The notes under the pieces are model-generated. The model worked only from the letters and a program-made list of their open reading frames with translations, ran no database searches and had not been told where the DNA came from. From Toxorhynchites rutilus septentrionalis (lineage: Eukaryota; Arthropoda; Insecta; Diptera; Culicidae): DNA of 64,000 nt. The stretch is from positions 298,103,614-298,167,613 of the forward strand of contig NC_073746.1 of NCBI RefSeq assembly GCF_029784135.1, given 5' to 3'. Positions 9,646 through 20,615 of this stretch are shown here, piece by piece. The translations under genes and the position numbers were made by a program. Positions within the stretch are counted from its first letter, which is position 1. Each line of letters starts with the position of its first letter.

Positions 9646-10700
9646 TGACATAATATGTAGTCCACCATTTTGTAGTGGCAGCCATCTTGGGTTTGCATTT
9701 TTTTTGTAAATAACCGTGTTCTACTAGTCAAGCCTTTTCATTTGATACCCATATGATTGAGCGAGTGCAACCGTGGCCGAGTGGTTAGCGTCTCACATTA
9801 TCATGCCGGGTGTTCGGGTTCAATTCCCGTTCTGGCCGGGGGATTTTTCGTCAGAGAAATTTGCTTCGACTTGCACTGTGGTCACGCGTATTCCAGAGCT
9901 TGCCCCTCGGAATACATTCAAGGCGTGTTATTTGGCTTAAGAAATCTCAACTAAGTATTAATAAATGACGCTAGTTAATGTATACGTTGAGACGGCAAGA
10001 GTTCCACAGGAAACGTTTACGCCATTCAAGAAGATGATTGAGATTTTGAGAAAATATGTAGTCCGCCATTTTGTAGTGGCAGCCATCTTGGATTTACATT
10101 TTTCAAAAATAACCGTATTCTACTTGTCAAGTCCTTTCATTTGATGCCCATATTAATGATGTTTTGAGAAAATATATAGTACGCCATTTTGTAGTGGCAG
10201 CCATCTTGGGTTTGTATTTTTCAAAAATAACTGTGGTCTACTAGTGAAGCCTTTTCATTTGATACCCTTATTAATGAGGTTTTGAGATAGCACAAATTCA
10301 AGATGGCGGCCACTACAAAATGGCGGACTATGATTTTGTAGTGGCAGCCATCTTGGGTTTGTATTTTTCATAAATAACTGTGTTCTACTAGTCAAGTACT
10401 TTCATTTGATACCCATATTGATGGGGTTTTAGAAAACCCATATCGATGAGGTTTTGAGAAAATCTGTAATCCGCCATTTTGTAGCGGCCGCCATCTCGAA
10501 TTTTCAAGATCATGAAATACGCTGTTTTATAATGACTACAGAGATAAAGGTGTGTTCCAAATTTCAGATCAATCGGTCAACAGAAAGGGGGTCAAATTTC
10601 TATTAATGTGGGTCAGCGCTACAGATAAACACGTTACAAACATACAAACATACAAACAGATTACAGGGCAAGCTAAATAAAACCGTTTAAAAAATACAAG
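9641..10700. repeat. Minisatellite family (ccattttgtagtggc) plus terminal module
   Basis: Units of about 110 bases are built around CGCCATTTTGTAGTGGC, AGCCATCTTGG and CTAGTCAAG...TTTCATTTGATACCCATAT. They occur here in mostly direct order with one inverted piece near 10300-10330. A terminal module follows (about 10500-10700: TTCAAGATCATGAAATACGC, ATTAATGTGGG, then an ACATACAAAC run). The same modules form the arms of the element at 22057-24671. The array is interrupted by the SINE at 9762-10033. Confidence 0.8.
9762..10033 (+). mobile_element. tRNA-derived SINE (Feilai-like), full length
   Basis: A 272-bp SINE with a Pol III promoter: box A TGGCCGAGTGG near 9774 and box B GGGTTCAATTCCC near 9817. 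A conserved body follows (ACTTGCACTGTGGTCACGCG, GGCGTGTTATTTGG) and the end is CAAGAAG. It is flanked by a 9-bp target duplication ATGATTGAG (9753-9761 and 10034-10042). It sits inside a minisatellite unit, so it is younger than the array. The name Feilai is a resemblance, not a verified match. Confidence 0.85.
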
Positions 10701-11054
10701 TTCCGGCCTCTCCTGTATGTTCGATGCAATTTTGCATGTTGCTGCATAAAGAAAAGTATTCGGATAAGGATCAGACTGCACATTGAACACCGAACTTACC
10801 TCGCATGAGAGCATCTACGAACGCTGGATTGGGAATTACTTATGAAAAAATTCAAATTACCTAATTTCAACCTTTTGGGCCCGAGGTTCAAGTCAGACTA
10901 TTTAGGAGTTCTTGAAACGTAAACACCCCGGTAGAAAATCTTATTAGAATCTTCTGAGATTTTCAGAGCATTTATGTGCACTTCAGTAATCGAATCTTAT
11001 TTTTAATTATGTATGAATTATGTTAAAGAACTGTTTTGTTATGATTTGTCAAAC
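10701..11054. other. Unassigned spacer
   Basis: No motif or repeat recognised. The small open frame on the minus strand (10569-10814) overlaps the repeat and is not supported as a gene. Confidence 0.35.
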
Positions 11055-12154
11055 CGATTCTTTATTCTTTATTGGAGGGAAAAGCCCACAAAGTGGGCGC
11101 AAAACCTCATCCTTTACGTATCAACAGACTACAAAAAATCCTACAGATACATTTACTTAAACCTAATCTTAAACTAAACGCGAACACATTAAAAAAGGTC
11201 TGGATACAATAACAATCAATTAACAAGAAGAATACCGTAAAACATATTCTTAGGCCTAACACGGGACACATTGAAATCGAAACAATTGTAACACTTATTG
11301 TACGCCTTGCACATGCCGGTTATCGGCTCATTTGCACCGTAGTTCGTGCGAAAGACTGGGACGTTTAAAAAATGGTAAGAACGTAGATTCACGCGTCTGA
11401 TGTTGATGTTCAGTTGTTGCAATAATGCACCACAATCAATATCCGACCGCAACAGATCAGCGATAAATATAGATTTTGAAACGTCGCGGCGAACGCTTAG
11501 TAACTGTAGGTCCATCAAAATGCATCGGCATTTATAATCTGGAAGATTGAGCCGATTCCTCCAAGGTAACCAAAGAAGAGCAAACCGTACGAATTTTCGT
11601 TGGATGGATTCGATGCGATTCACACTGTTACCGTAAAAAGGAGCCCATACTACTGAGCAGTACTCCAGTGTTGAGCGAACCAAAGATGAGTAGGGAGCTT
11701 TCAAACATGAAACATTCGTGAATTCTTTGGCGAACCGAAATATGAAACCGAGATGACTCGACGCCTTGGCGGAAACGTAATCAATCTGATCTTTAAAGGT
11801 TAGTTCCGAATCAAGTATGACACCCAAGTCTTTGATGTTTGACTCACGATTGATAATATGATCCGTCAGGCAATATGCGAAACAGATTGGCGATTTTTTC
11901 CTGCAGAACGTGATAACTGCACATTTTGAGACGTTTAGCACCATTCTGTTCTTGTGACACCAATCAGCGAAAACGTATAACTGCTGCTGCAGAAATAAAG
12001 CGTCACCTCGGTCCTTTATAACAGAATACAATTTGAAATCGTCGGCGTAAGACAGCTTCATGCAACGAATAGAAAAATGAACGTCGTTCAAATAGAGTAA
12101 AAAGATTAAGAGTCCTAGGTGACCACCCTGAGGCACGCCAGAAGACAGTGTCTT
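11055..12154 (-). mobile_element. 5'-truncated LINE, minus strand
   Basis: The 3' part of a non-LTR retrotransposon without RNase H. It holds an RT C-terminal half and a short 3' UTR. On the minus strand the 3' end is a stem-loop (GCCCACTTTGTGGGC) followed by AATAAAGAATAAAG. The two very short tail insertions at 20147 and 30761 end in the same way. The 5' end stops within the RT, typical of incomplete reverse transcription. Confidence 0.75.
11216..12154 (-). pseudogene. Reverse transcriptase C-terminal half (CR1/Jockey-type)
   Basis: The open frame begins with SSGVPQGGHLG (the RT motif before the active site). SYADDFKLY follows, with the two catalytic aspartates, then NVSKCAVITF, LGVILDSELTF, and the thumb/C-terminal region (LEYCSVVWAPFY, RIESIQRKFVRFAL). 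About 310 residues are open without a stop, but fingers, palm start and endonuclease are missing. The apparent GTG-type start at 12136 is only the first start-like codon in the truncated frame. Confidence 0.82.
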
Positions 12155-13900
12155 GTGTTAATGAGAAATTATAGTTTTTTTTAAATATCAGATATCCGGC
12201 CTGATCGAAAATATTGGTCGGATACCGGATATCCGTTTCATCTCTAATATTATCACAAATTTCAATGGAATAAAATCGACACACCCTCAAACAACATTCC
12301 AAATTAATGCTTAATGATTTCAGATAAATTCATGTGCATCGAAACTGATCGGGCTCAATTTGTTATTTATATTCGTCTATGATTTAGCATGTAACCCGTC
12401 AAATTTAGAAAGAAACTAAAATTCCGTTGAAATGAGATCCACACACGCAAACTCATCAAATACTGCACCACATCCGCCAATACCCGTTACTTGTGTGCGA
12501 ACGAATGTTTGATCGTGTTATGGCAATAGTAATAATATACATCGCATCCATTAGTAATAGATAAATTGTGGCGCGCGTTGAATGCCCTGGCAAAGTGCAC
12601 GTGACACACTAACCTTGAAATGTGCAAACCACATTGGAATAGATTCCTGGGATGATGCATCGGTCCTCTTACCGCCGTCATCGTGATCATCGAAATTCTG
12701 GATCGTTGTAACGGGCTCGGATGTATAGTTTTAATCGGCTAGTAACTGAATGACGCTCGACCTCACAAGCCAACACATATTAAGCAGACAAAGAAACTGA
12801 CGAGCGAGAGTGGCTAAGTTTTCAAAGAAATACGAGCTGCACTTCCTTATTTTGCGCACGGCATGCGTTCCAACCAATTCAGCTAATTGTTGATTGTGCG
12901 ATTAAATGTGCTTTTGCTATCACTCACATAGAACTTGATCTTGAACGAGTTCATTGCCCGAGGGCTCGACTGATGTACGGCGAATTTGAGCGCTTGCAAG
13001 TGATATTCGCCTCAGCGTCGCTTACCAATTATTTTGAATTGAGGAACCCCTCGTTAGCAAACAAATTTTGCCATTCCCAATTTTCTCACGACTGCATTCG
13101 CTTCCCCCGTAATTAGGGTTCAAGAGCACAACGCCAAACGTTGCCAAAAATTTGCTCTCTAATTTCCGCTCAAGGCTAAACAGTCCCCAAAATGCGCTAC
13201 CGAGCATCTCCTCCTTCTCTCAACCGCACGATGGAGCAGCACCATATTTCATACACCGGACCGGGTCAGCATGCGTTCCTCGAACTCCGCTTCCCCGGTT
13301 CAGTGAGCAACCGATTGCATAGAACACATCGAACGACATCTGTCACTGATTGTCGTCTATTTGTTGCATGGTTTAGCTGGAGAGGAAGCAAGCTCTTCTT
13401 TTTCCCCTCCCATCTTTTGTTTCTCGAATGCGCGCAATTCAACCCCTTCTCTAGCTATGTGTCTTTCTTACCGAGAAATGGAGATGAATAGCTTCGAACA
13501 GCGAAATCTATGCTTAGGCTACACAAAAGGCCTTAGCCAAAATTTTGCTCAGGGTCAGCGAGTTCAACGACCTGACAAGGATAGAATAGGACGGAGAGCG
13601 AGAAGTGGAGAAAGAGAGCCAAACAGAGCCATCTTACGGCAGCTGACATTTACCGAATTTGCGTTCTTTTTTGGCAGGCATGCAAACGGATTTCTGCACG
13701 GTCGGAATATGCGAGCACGGTTGAGTAACAAGTTCCCTCCGCAGATGAACGACCGAGGGAATCTTTTGTGCAAAGTTTGACACCTGGCGGTCAATGAACC
13801 CCAAAATTCGCTCTCTGCCCGCTGCCTTTTGTTGTTGGCATGTCCCTTCGGCGTTTCGCAATTCGGTACGACGTAATTGTGGTACTGGATTTTTAAGGGG
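12155..13900. other. Unassigned region with a palindromic GGATATCC segment
   Basis: Around 12185-12235 is a palindrome-rich stretch (CGGATACCGGATATCCG) also found near 26752-26778. The rest (about 12300-13900) is mixed-composition sequence with several short overlapping frames on both strands and no recognisable domain. I see no convincing gene. Confidence 0.35.
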
Positions 13901-14984
13901 GTTCACTATTATTCCTAGGGATAGATCGGATTGAGTGATATATGATACAACAGTTTGAATAAATTTTGCTCGTTGAATGGAACGGGGAAGAAAAATGGCA
14001 TTGTTCTCCAATTTACATATATTAGACATATCCTCATCACTTCAATTTTCAATACCCAAGCGAATTGGAGGTAATAGAAGTAATAACAAATGCTGAGAAA
14101 AAGTACACTGGTTCACTGATCGTACCTAGCAAAAAATGTTTTTAATTTAGAAAGGGGAGGAAGTTCTAAAATGAAGACCCGAGACAGGTGCGATGTAAAC
14201 GATTAAAAGGCTTTTATGTTGTTATGATTGTGAATACTCTATTTTCCCCTAAATGGCCATTTATACAATATATACACTTCTTTTGCGGAAAGATGGTAAG
14301 ATAATTTAAAGTTCATTGAATCGAACCTATTTTTATGAGCGTTACAAATTCATGTTTTTGTTTACTTAGTAATCTCTTAACTAAACCCTCAATTGGCACA
14401 GGTCTGACAATTGTTTTGTTTCTGCAGCTAGTATATTTTATATGCAAGCACTACAATGCTTGTCTCTCATTGGGTTGTTCATATGTGGCGATAAAAGAAA
14501 ACCTTTCGACGATAGTGTTTAAAGGCAAAGTCGTTACTCAAACTCTCAGCTCAGAGTTATTATATTCCTATTCAGATACTCGATATGACTTCCACCTAGT
14601 CGAAATAGATACTAGGACATCTTGACAACCGCAGAATGGATGAGCTTTTCAACGAAAGTAGAAGTTGTGTGGGCTCGAGGTTGTGTTATTTCCTGTGTTT
14701 TATGTGTACGGCTTGCATTACGAAAGAAGGACAGGAGATCCAAAATCCGTTTTTCGCATTACGAAATTTGTGTACAACGCCTTAGTGGGAATGTTCTCGA
14801 ATTTCCGTGGGCAATACTTAAGTGCTACTCCGAAAACAAATTATATGAGTTGGCGAAAGTACACAATTATGAAGATTATCTGATTGTATTTCAATGGAAA
14901 CGGTATCAAATGAGAAGCATTAATATCAAAGTATACCAAAGCCATTTGTTCTTTACAAAGAAAGCTAATTCACTATTTCAGATT
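13901..14984. other. Unassigned AT-rich region
   Basis: Two consecutive plus-strand frames (14335-14625 and 14622-15002) have no recognisable motif and AT-driven composition. I treat them as chance. Confidence 0.3.
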
Positions 14985-14999
14985 CTTTTGCCTTTTCTG

Positions 15000-15149
15000 T
15001 AATATAGTGACTACATAACACATTTGGCTGGTTCGACACTTTACTTCCATTTTTTTTTTTTTTTTTTTAAGAATGTCGGGAGTGAGAATTGAACTCGTGA
15101 CCTTTAGCGTAAGAGGTACGGATGTTACCACTACGCCAGATCGCCTCCA
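15000..15149 (-). mobile_element. Short tRNA-derived SINE, second family
   Basis: Minus-strand insertion of 150 bp flanked by a perfect 15-bp duplication CTTTTGCCTTTTCTG (14985-14999 and 15150-15164). On the minus strand it begins with a tRNA-like head: box A-like TGGCGTAGTGG and box B-like GAGTTCAATTC. An A-run of about 18 follows, and then a further ~50 bases unrelated to the first SINE family. The head cannot form a tRNA acceptor stem, so it is not a functional tRNA gene. Confidence 0.75.
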
Positions 15150-15318
15150 CTTTTGCCTTTTCTGAACCCGAACTGAAGATCTGAAAAAAATGGAGGAGTT
15201 CTTTTTCCGGGACTCAATCGCTTCGTTGACGTAGGATTCGAAATTACAATTATCAATTCTCTCGCTTATTGCTTCGAATACTATTTTAGAATTTCTGGCG
15301 GCTAATGAATCACTAAGG

Positions 15319-17607
15319 CAGTGGTGGCCAGGTATAGACACGGTGCGGGCCGCATTAGAGTTTTATTATGAAATGTGAAATATACGTATTTAACTGGTAC
15401 TTTTCTAACTTACTTTTTATTCTAAATTAGTAAGAATTCAATTCTATACCTGTGAAGCTCATAACTCGAGAACAAAATAAGATAAAAACCCAAAACTTTT
15501 ATTGAGAATATAAAAGTATCCAGAATTAACATTTTTGGCAAATTTATTGGCTTCTTCACGCAGAGGCGAAAACACTAAGGCCAATAGTCAATCGCTGCAG
15601 CTTCTCGATAGAATTCTTTAACGATTGGTAATTCCAATGAGAACATCACGTAATTTGAGGAGATGAAGTCTGGCAGGTTTGTTGTCAGTCTCGTTTTTAA
15701 CCATTCCAGGAATTTTTTGCATCGTTCCAAACATAGTCGCTTCAATCTGGCCGTCAATAAATGACTCACACATCGATGTATGCACCAATTAATTTCGACT
15801 GATAGACACTTTTGTTTCCGAAGAGGATTGCGTTGAACGCGTTCATGAAAACGTAGATAACATTGTACAGCCTACCGACCTCGGACTTCCCTTTGTGGGC
15901 CTATCGCCCACAACAGCTGTTTCTTTGTACTGTTGTAGTGTACGGAACACATAGATCTGTTTTGCCGGTTTCCCGCATTTAAATAACGTGACAGTTGCCA
16001 CATGCTTCAAGTACAGACCGAACTTTATCGTTGCTAGGAAACAGAATAAGTATCGATGGGACCACGAAACTTGGTGAGAGAGAAGTTCAACACCGTTTCG
16101 ATTTCATTCGAACTACTTTTCTTGAGCCATTTTATCCAAATCAGCTTGAATGTGAGAGATAAGGAAGAAACAGAATGCCGCGTTGTGCGTTGCTTCTCAT
16201 CAGCAGTCATTGCTTGTGTTTTGTACTAAAACATTCGCCCGACGCAGTCGGTTGATTTGCAGGCACAATCTAGCATTCACGTCACCACTTTTCATGTAAA
16301 CAAAAACAAAATAAAGTTCGTATGAAAATCTTATTCTTGTTGTGTCCACGGATCAGTTGAATGTTTTCAAAAACAACACATTGACATATCCGCGCTGGCG
16401 GCATTGAGCTTCGTTTACTAGTTTAGGGGAGAGTGAAAGAATAGCTGATTTTCAGTCAGAATGAACACGTTTTCACAATTAAAATTATGAATGAAAATTA
16501 GCTTTTCTATATCAAACTAGTATTCTATTTAAATGTGGTGAAAAAGTCTCATACGAAAATTGTTTATGAAGACAACTCTATATTATGATGAAAAAATTCA
16601 GCAACAATGTTGGAATTGTTTAGCCATATGGTTGAATGAAAGTCAGAAACACGTGTTTCAGGTAATCGAATAACATGATGTGAAAATTTTCATTCAAATT
16701 TTAGAATTTAAAAACCGGCTTCGTGTCTTCTAATCTGATAGAGATTACACTAATGAGTTTGGGACCCAAATTATGGCCCTCTAATTTGAAGTTGTCACCA
16801 GACGTCGACACCATGCCACTGTCAACGCGAATTCGGCGCAAGTAAAATGTTAGCGTTTAGTACAACGATGCTAATGACGCAACGCATTATTGTGTTCGAC
16901 TAAATGGAACTCACATATTTGAAATGAAGTGTCAAAGCACAATTGTCGCAACGCGACGCATAGCGCGGCATTCTAGTCCCACCTATAGCGATGTGAAGCG
17001 TGTCTTCCAAACGACTTTCAGTGATTTTGTGATAATTACTCACAAATATTTGCGGATTCAAACAAAGAAGTAATAAAATGAGCATGTTTTATTAGTTCTA
17101 GAAATCGCGCTCCTGGAACATATCTGGAGTAGGAATCCAAGACATCATGATTTTGAAATTTGTCACGCAACTCTAAATCACACTGCGTTTCAATGAGATC
17201 CATCTGCATGTTTTCTGCATCGAAACTGAATGGGGTAGAGAAACTTGAAGAATTATTTCATGGGCTTTGAATCGCCAATATCTGCGAAAACAATTAATCG
17301 ACTGGACTTACACAAATCAAATGTCAAATTTCATGGTATGGGTACATTCGTAATTGTTCGGATCATTGACGTTTTCTCGCCAGCGAGTAACTGACAACAT
17401 ATAAACCCGGTTTTACTGCCGTTACTTGCATGAATTTAGATAGTTTCGATACACACGATTAACAAGAATTACTCGCAAAGTTATTTTTAATCAATTGTAT
17501 GAAAGAATTTTCAACTATATTCATAATTTCGCTCATTTTTTTTTTTTTTCAAATCAGGCCACGGGCCGCATAAACAACGTCGGAGGGCCGCAAGATGGCC
17601 ACCACTG
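15319..17607. mobile_element. hAT-type DNA transposon (non-autonomous or decayed)
   Basis: The termini CAGTGGTGGCCA and TGGCCACCACTG are a perfect 12-bp inverted repeat. They are flanked by a perfect 8-bp target duplication CACTAAGG (15311-15318 and 17608-17615), the hallmark of hAT elements. Subterminal GGGCCGCA appears near both ends. The interior has no intact transposase. A minus-strand stretch near 15575-15880 (VIYVFMNAFNAIL, then RLKRLCLERCKKFLEWL) may be a decayed one. A ~430-bp interspersed repeat (16383-16815) lies inside. Confidence 0.85.
16383..16815 (+). repeat. Interspersed ~430-bp repeat, copy A
   Basis: This segment is found again in inverted orientation at about 43192-43652. 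Shared landmarks are GGCATTGAGCTTCGTTTAC, TAGTTTAGGGGAG, ATTATGAATGAAAA, the GAAGCCGG/CCGGCTTC phrase, and GTCGACGTCTGGTG read on the opposite strand. It lies within the hAT element. No inverted termini are evident. Confidence 0.7.
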
Positions 17608-17615
17608 CACTAAGG

Positions 17616-17920
17616 GGTGGAGCTTGTGATGCTGTTTTCGTTTCTTTTGAAGGAGTGAACAGTGCGTGTAACACAACAATAGACAAACGTTATCCAACAG
17701 ACGGAATGAAAACCGATATTTTATATCATTTCATCAAATTCCACCTAGGATATTGTTACCGTTTGTATTATTAACTTGGTTTTTTGTTATTTTTTAAACG
17801 TGACCTATTTTCAAATTTTACACTCTTACTGAAAGACGTTGTACTACGTGACTACATCAAAAATGTTCGTTTCTCCAGCTATTTCTAGATGAAGTCTATC
17901 CTTGTAATCGACCCATATGA
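17616..17920. other. Spacer with one GACGT palindrome
   Basis: Mostly featureless. It contains AACGTGACCT...GAAAGACGTTGTACTACGTG (about 17800-17850), a relic of the repeat end that recurs near 42965, 58810 and 59543. Confidence 0.45.
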
Positions 17921-18311
17921 ATTATGGTGGCAGACTGATTTGATGGGTCAGTCTCTTTAATAGATGCAGCGACCCCATAATAACAGACGGGTTTATTTAC
18001 CCAAGTTTACGATAGGACCCGATCGAGGCAAAATAAACACATCATTATCGCATGATCCTTTTTCCGGATCGTGTGAATCATAGGTCCAGTTTTATGATAG
18101 GGACGGATCGATCCCAAATAAATAAATACATTTCTTCTGCACGATCCTGATAGTTTTAAGATAGGAATTTTTGTCTATGCTTTGGTGTTACGGTAGTGGC
18201 GAAGTTATCGCAAGTTCGTTTTTCTTTTATTATACTTCGAAGTATAACGAAGAGGTAATAGTTGCAAGAAAAACTTGTATATAATTTCTAAGATCAGTCT
18301 GCCACCATAAT
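17921..18311. mobile_element. MITE with perfect 19-bp inverted ends
   Basis: ATTATGGTGGCAGACTGAT (17921-17939) and its exact reverse complement (18293-18311) bound a 391-bp non-coding element. It holds an 18-bp palindrome TTATACTTCGAAGTATAA (18230-18247) and repeated GATCC/GGATCG phrases. The target duplication cannot be separated from the AT-rich flank. Superfamily not assigned. Confidence 0.75.
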
Positions 18312-18849
18312 AATTTCTCATCAGTGGGACGTTTGTATGATAGTATTGTTCAGCTCTATGCTCAATAATGCATGCGCATCTATTCAAAGCTTGTTCGCGC
18401 AAATTATGAGAAATTATTAGGCTAAAGCCAATACTCTTCGTTAAATGCAGTTTAATGCAAGATGCATTAAACTGCTATAATGTAAGATTACCTTCTATCT
18501 AATTACTACATTCGCTTGCAGCAATGAGCATTCATCTCAGTAATCCGTCATGTGCTGTACAAAAGCTGCTTTGCAGTTGGAGAAACGTTTTCTAAACCTT
18601 TCTTTGGCATATTATCCAGGTTATTGTTAGGTTAGAGAAAAAGTTATACATTATTCTCTCGTAGCTGAGTTTAGTGATCAATATTTCACAAAGCATCGAT
18701 CATACAATTTCATATTAAGGCTCGTTGTAAAGGTGGCATTTCACACTAAAAAAATATCTAGCTGTTTTTCATTTGCTCCATTCAGTTGTGAGTTACATGG
18801 TGTTATATTTACTGTGTGTCAATGCACTAATTCAGCGAAGACTGCGGAT
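18312..18849. other. Spacer, AT-rich
   Basis: A 13-bp inverted pair AATAATTTCTCAT / ATGAGAAATTATT (about 18308-18320 and 18405-18417) suggests a second hairpin next to the MITE. Nothing else recognised. Confidence 0.35.
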
Positions 18850-19402
18850 CCTTATGTGATTTAAAACAATAAAGCTCTCTATCAATCTCCTTCTAAATGC
18901 AGCCGTTCTCGAGATATTTGAAAAAAATATTTCTAATTCGTTGTAAATATACTTTTTTAATATGTTTGTCGTGTTATACCGTCATGTTCAAGTAATTTTA
19001 TGAATTTACTTATAATTTTCAACAACTTTTCCAAATACATCATTATGGTAAAAATATATGTTTCGGAGTTCTCCATGTTGAGTTTAGGAGTTTTAACGCA
19101 CATGTCTTCAAATGTTTTTCAACGTAACTCCTAAACATATATTTTTACCATAATGATGTATTTGGAAAAATTGTTTGAAATTACAAGCAAATTCATGAAA
19201 TTTCATGAATATGACGGTATACCACGACATACATATAAAAAGAGCCCATTTACTATAAAAAAGACAAAATATTATTTTCAATATCTCGTGAATGGCTGCA
19301 TTTAGAATCCAGAATAGAAATATTATTTTCAATATCTCGTGAATGGCTGCATTTAGAAGGAGATTGATGAGGAACTTTTTTATTTTAAATCACATCGGGA
19401 GT
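18850..19402. mobile_element. Foldback-like element with long inverted arms
   Basis: The left arm (about 18850-19070) and right arm (about 19130-19402) are inverted copies. The inner ~30 bases (AATACATCATTATGGTAAAA and beyond) match perfectly. Outer parts (CTCCTTCTAAATGCAGCC versus GGCTGCATTTAGAAGGAG) match well. The right arm carries a 50-bp direct duplication (about 19268-19357, AATATCTCGTGAATGGCTGC twice). No coding capacity. Confidence 0.75.
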
Positions 19403-20019
19403 CATAATTTGTGGCAATACATAATTTTTAATATACAAAAATTCGAAGTTTTTATAAATTCATAAAAATCGATGTTCCACAAAGTTCACCAGAAAAAGTT
19501 TTACCATCTCAGACTGATTTTTAAAATTTTTCACATGACTTCTATTTTATATAATTTTCAATAAAATTAAAAAATATATATTTTAGATATTGCAAATTAA
19601 AGTTTGTTTTTGTATATAAAATGAGAGTACTATTTTTTTTCTCATTGTATATTTGTTCACGTTTTAACATCAATACCCTATAACTCTTTCAAAGACCCTA
19701 TTTCAGTACGACTCATAGTTTTTGAGATACAAAAAATTAAAAATTTCTCTTACTTAATTCGATACGCCCTTTTCAAAAGTTACGCTTGAGTAAAAAAATT
19801 CCCGTTTGCTGTGGAAAACTCATATTTCCTCTAACTCAAAAGGAATACAAACTTTCATTCGAACCAAAAATACATGTTTTTAAAGTCTGCATTTTTAGGA
19901 CGGTTTCATTTGGAATTACTCAACAGTAAAATACATGCAATTTACAATGAAAATATATATTTTTTTTATTTTTCTTTAATTTTTAAATTTTTTTTTAGCG
20001 TAATACACTAAATTTAGAT
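19403..20019. other. AT-rich spacer
   Basis: No gene or bounded repeat recognised. The sequence is rich in A/T runs. Confidence 0.35.
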
Positions 20020-20345
20020 CTCTACTGTCAACAAATTGGCCATTGGAATATAGTCCATATACTCCGGACCTGACACCAAGCGATTATTACCTTTTTCTGA
20101 CATTGCAAGATTTCCAGAGTGATAAAAAATTGGGATCAACAGAAGATTTTTTTTTAATTCTTTATTTGAGAGGCTTTCAGCCTCCTGGGCTGGCTCGTCT
20201 CTAAACAACAGAAGACTGTAAAAATCTATTGCTAGAGTTTTTCGCTAATAAGGACTAAGACTTCTATGATAGAGACATTATGAAGCTACCTTTAGAACAA
20301 ATTTCACAACTAAACGGTGCATAGTTGACCCAAATCGAGCAATCC
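20020..20345 (+). pseudogene. mariner transposase C-terminal relic
   Basis: Reading in frame from about 20038: PLEYSPYTPDLTPSDYYLF, which is the mariner DDD catalytic region with its third Asp, then LQDFQSDKKLGSTEDFF. After a 59-bp insertion (20147-20205) it resumes with LLEFFANKD and FYDRDIMKLP, typical of a mariner C-terminus. Stops and frameshifts are present and the N-terminal two thirds are missing. Confidence 0.75.
20147..20205 (-). mobile_element. 59-bp 5'-truncated LINE tail inserted in mariner relic
   Basis: Flanked by a perfect 10-bp duplication CAACAGAAGA (20137-20146 and 20206-20215). On the minus strand it reads ...CCAGCCCAGGAGGCTGAAAG, a hairpin GAGGCTGAAAGCCTC, then AAATAAAGAATT and an A-run. 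It is the same tail as the 50-bp insertion at 30761-30810. It represents an extremely short target-primed insertion. Confidence 0.8.
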
Positions 20346-20613
20346 GAAGCATATTAAAAATAATTTGAATTTCACCCAGAAATAACCGATAACTTTTTTC
20401 CCAACCTAATATTTCAACCATTTATAAATGCTTCAATTTGGTCTGGATAATCGTTTATAACAACGTATAGTTCAGCATATCGTTTTATTAAGCACCTAAT
20501 GCTATTGTTCGACCATTATTCGGCTGACCAGTTTGATAATAGCTTATAATTGTGTGTTGAGTACATTCCTTCCATTTGTTCGGAACAGTGATCATCTCTA
20601 GAAAAATGATCAA
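20346..20613. other. Short spacer
   Basis: Nothing recognised besides decayed mariner flank. Confidence 0.3.
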
Positions 20614-20615
20614 TA

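Noticed and set aside
9770..9850. tRNA gene-like sequence (also near 27786, 30955)
   Set aside because: Box A and box B are present, but the sequence continues into a conserved ~270-bp unit with target duplications, and there is no acceptor stem. These are SINE heads.
13192..13794. Overlapping frames on both strands near 13.2-13.8 kb
   Set aside because: Several mutually exclusive frames with no motif, start context or splice sites. Kept as unassigned.
14335..15002. Two consecutive plus-strand frames of 96 and 126 residues
   Set aside because: No recognisable domain and AT-driven composition. The second frame runs into the SINE target duplication.
15069..15149. Possible minus-strand tRNA gene
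   Set aside because: The 5' and 3' ends cannot pair as an acceptor stem, and the unit is flanked by a 15-bp duplication. It is a SINE.
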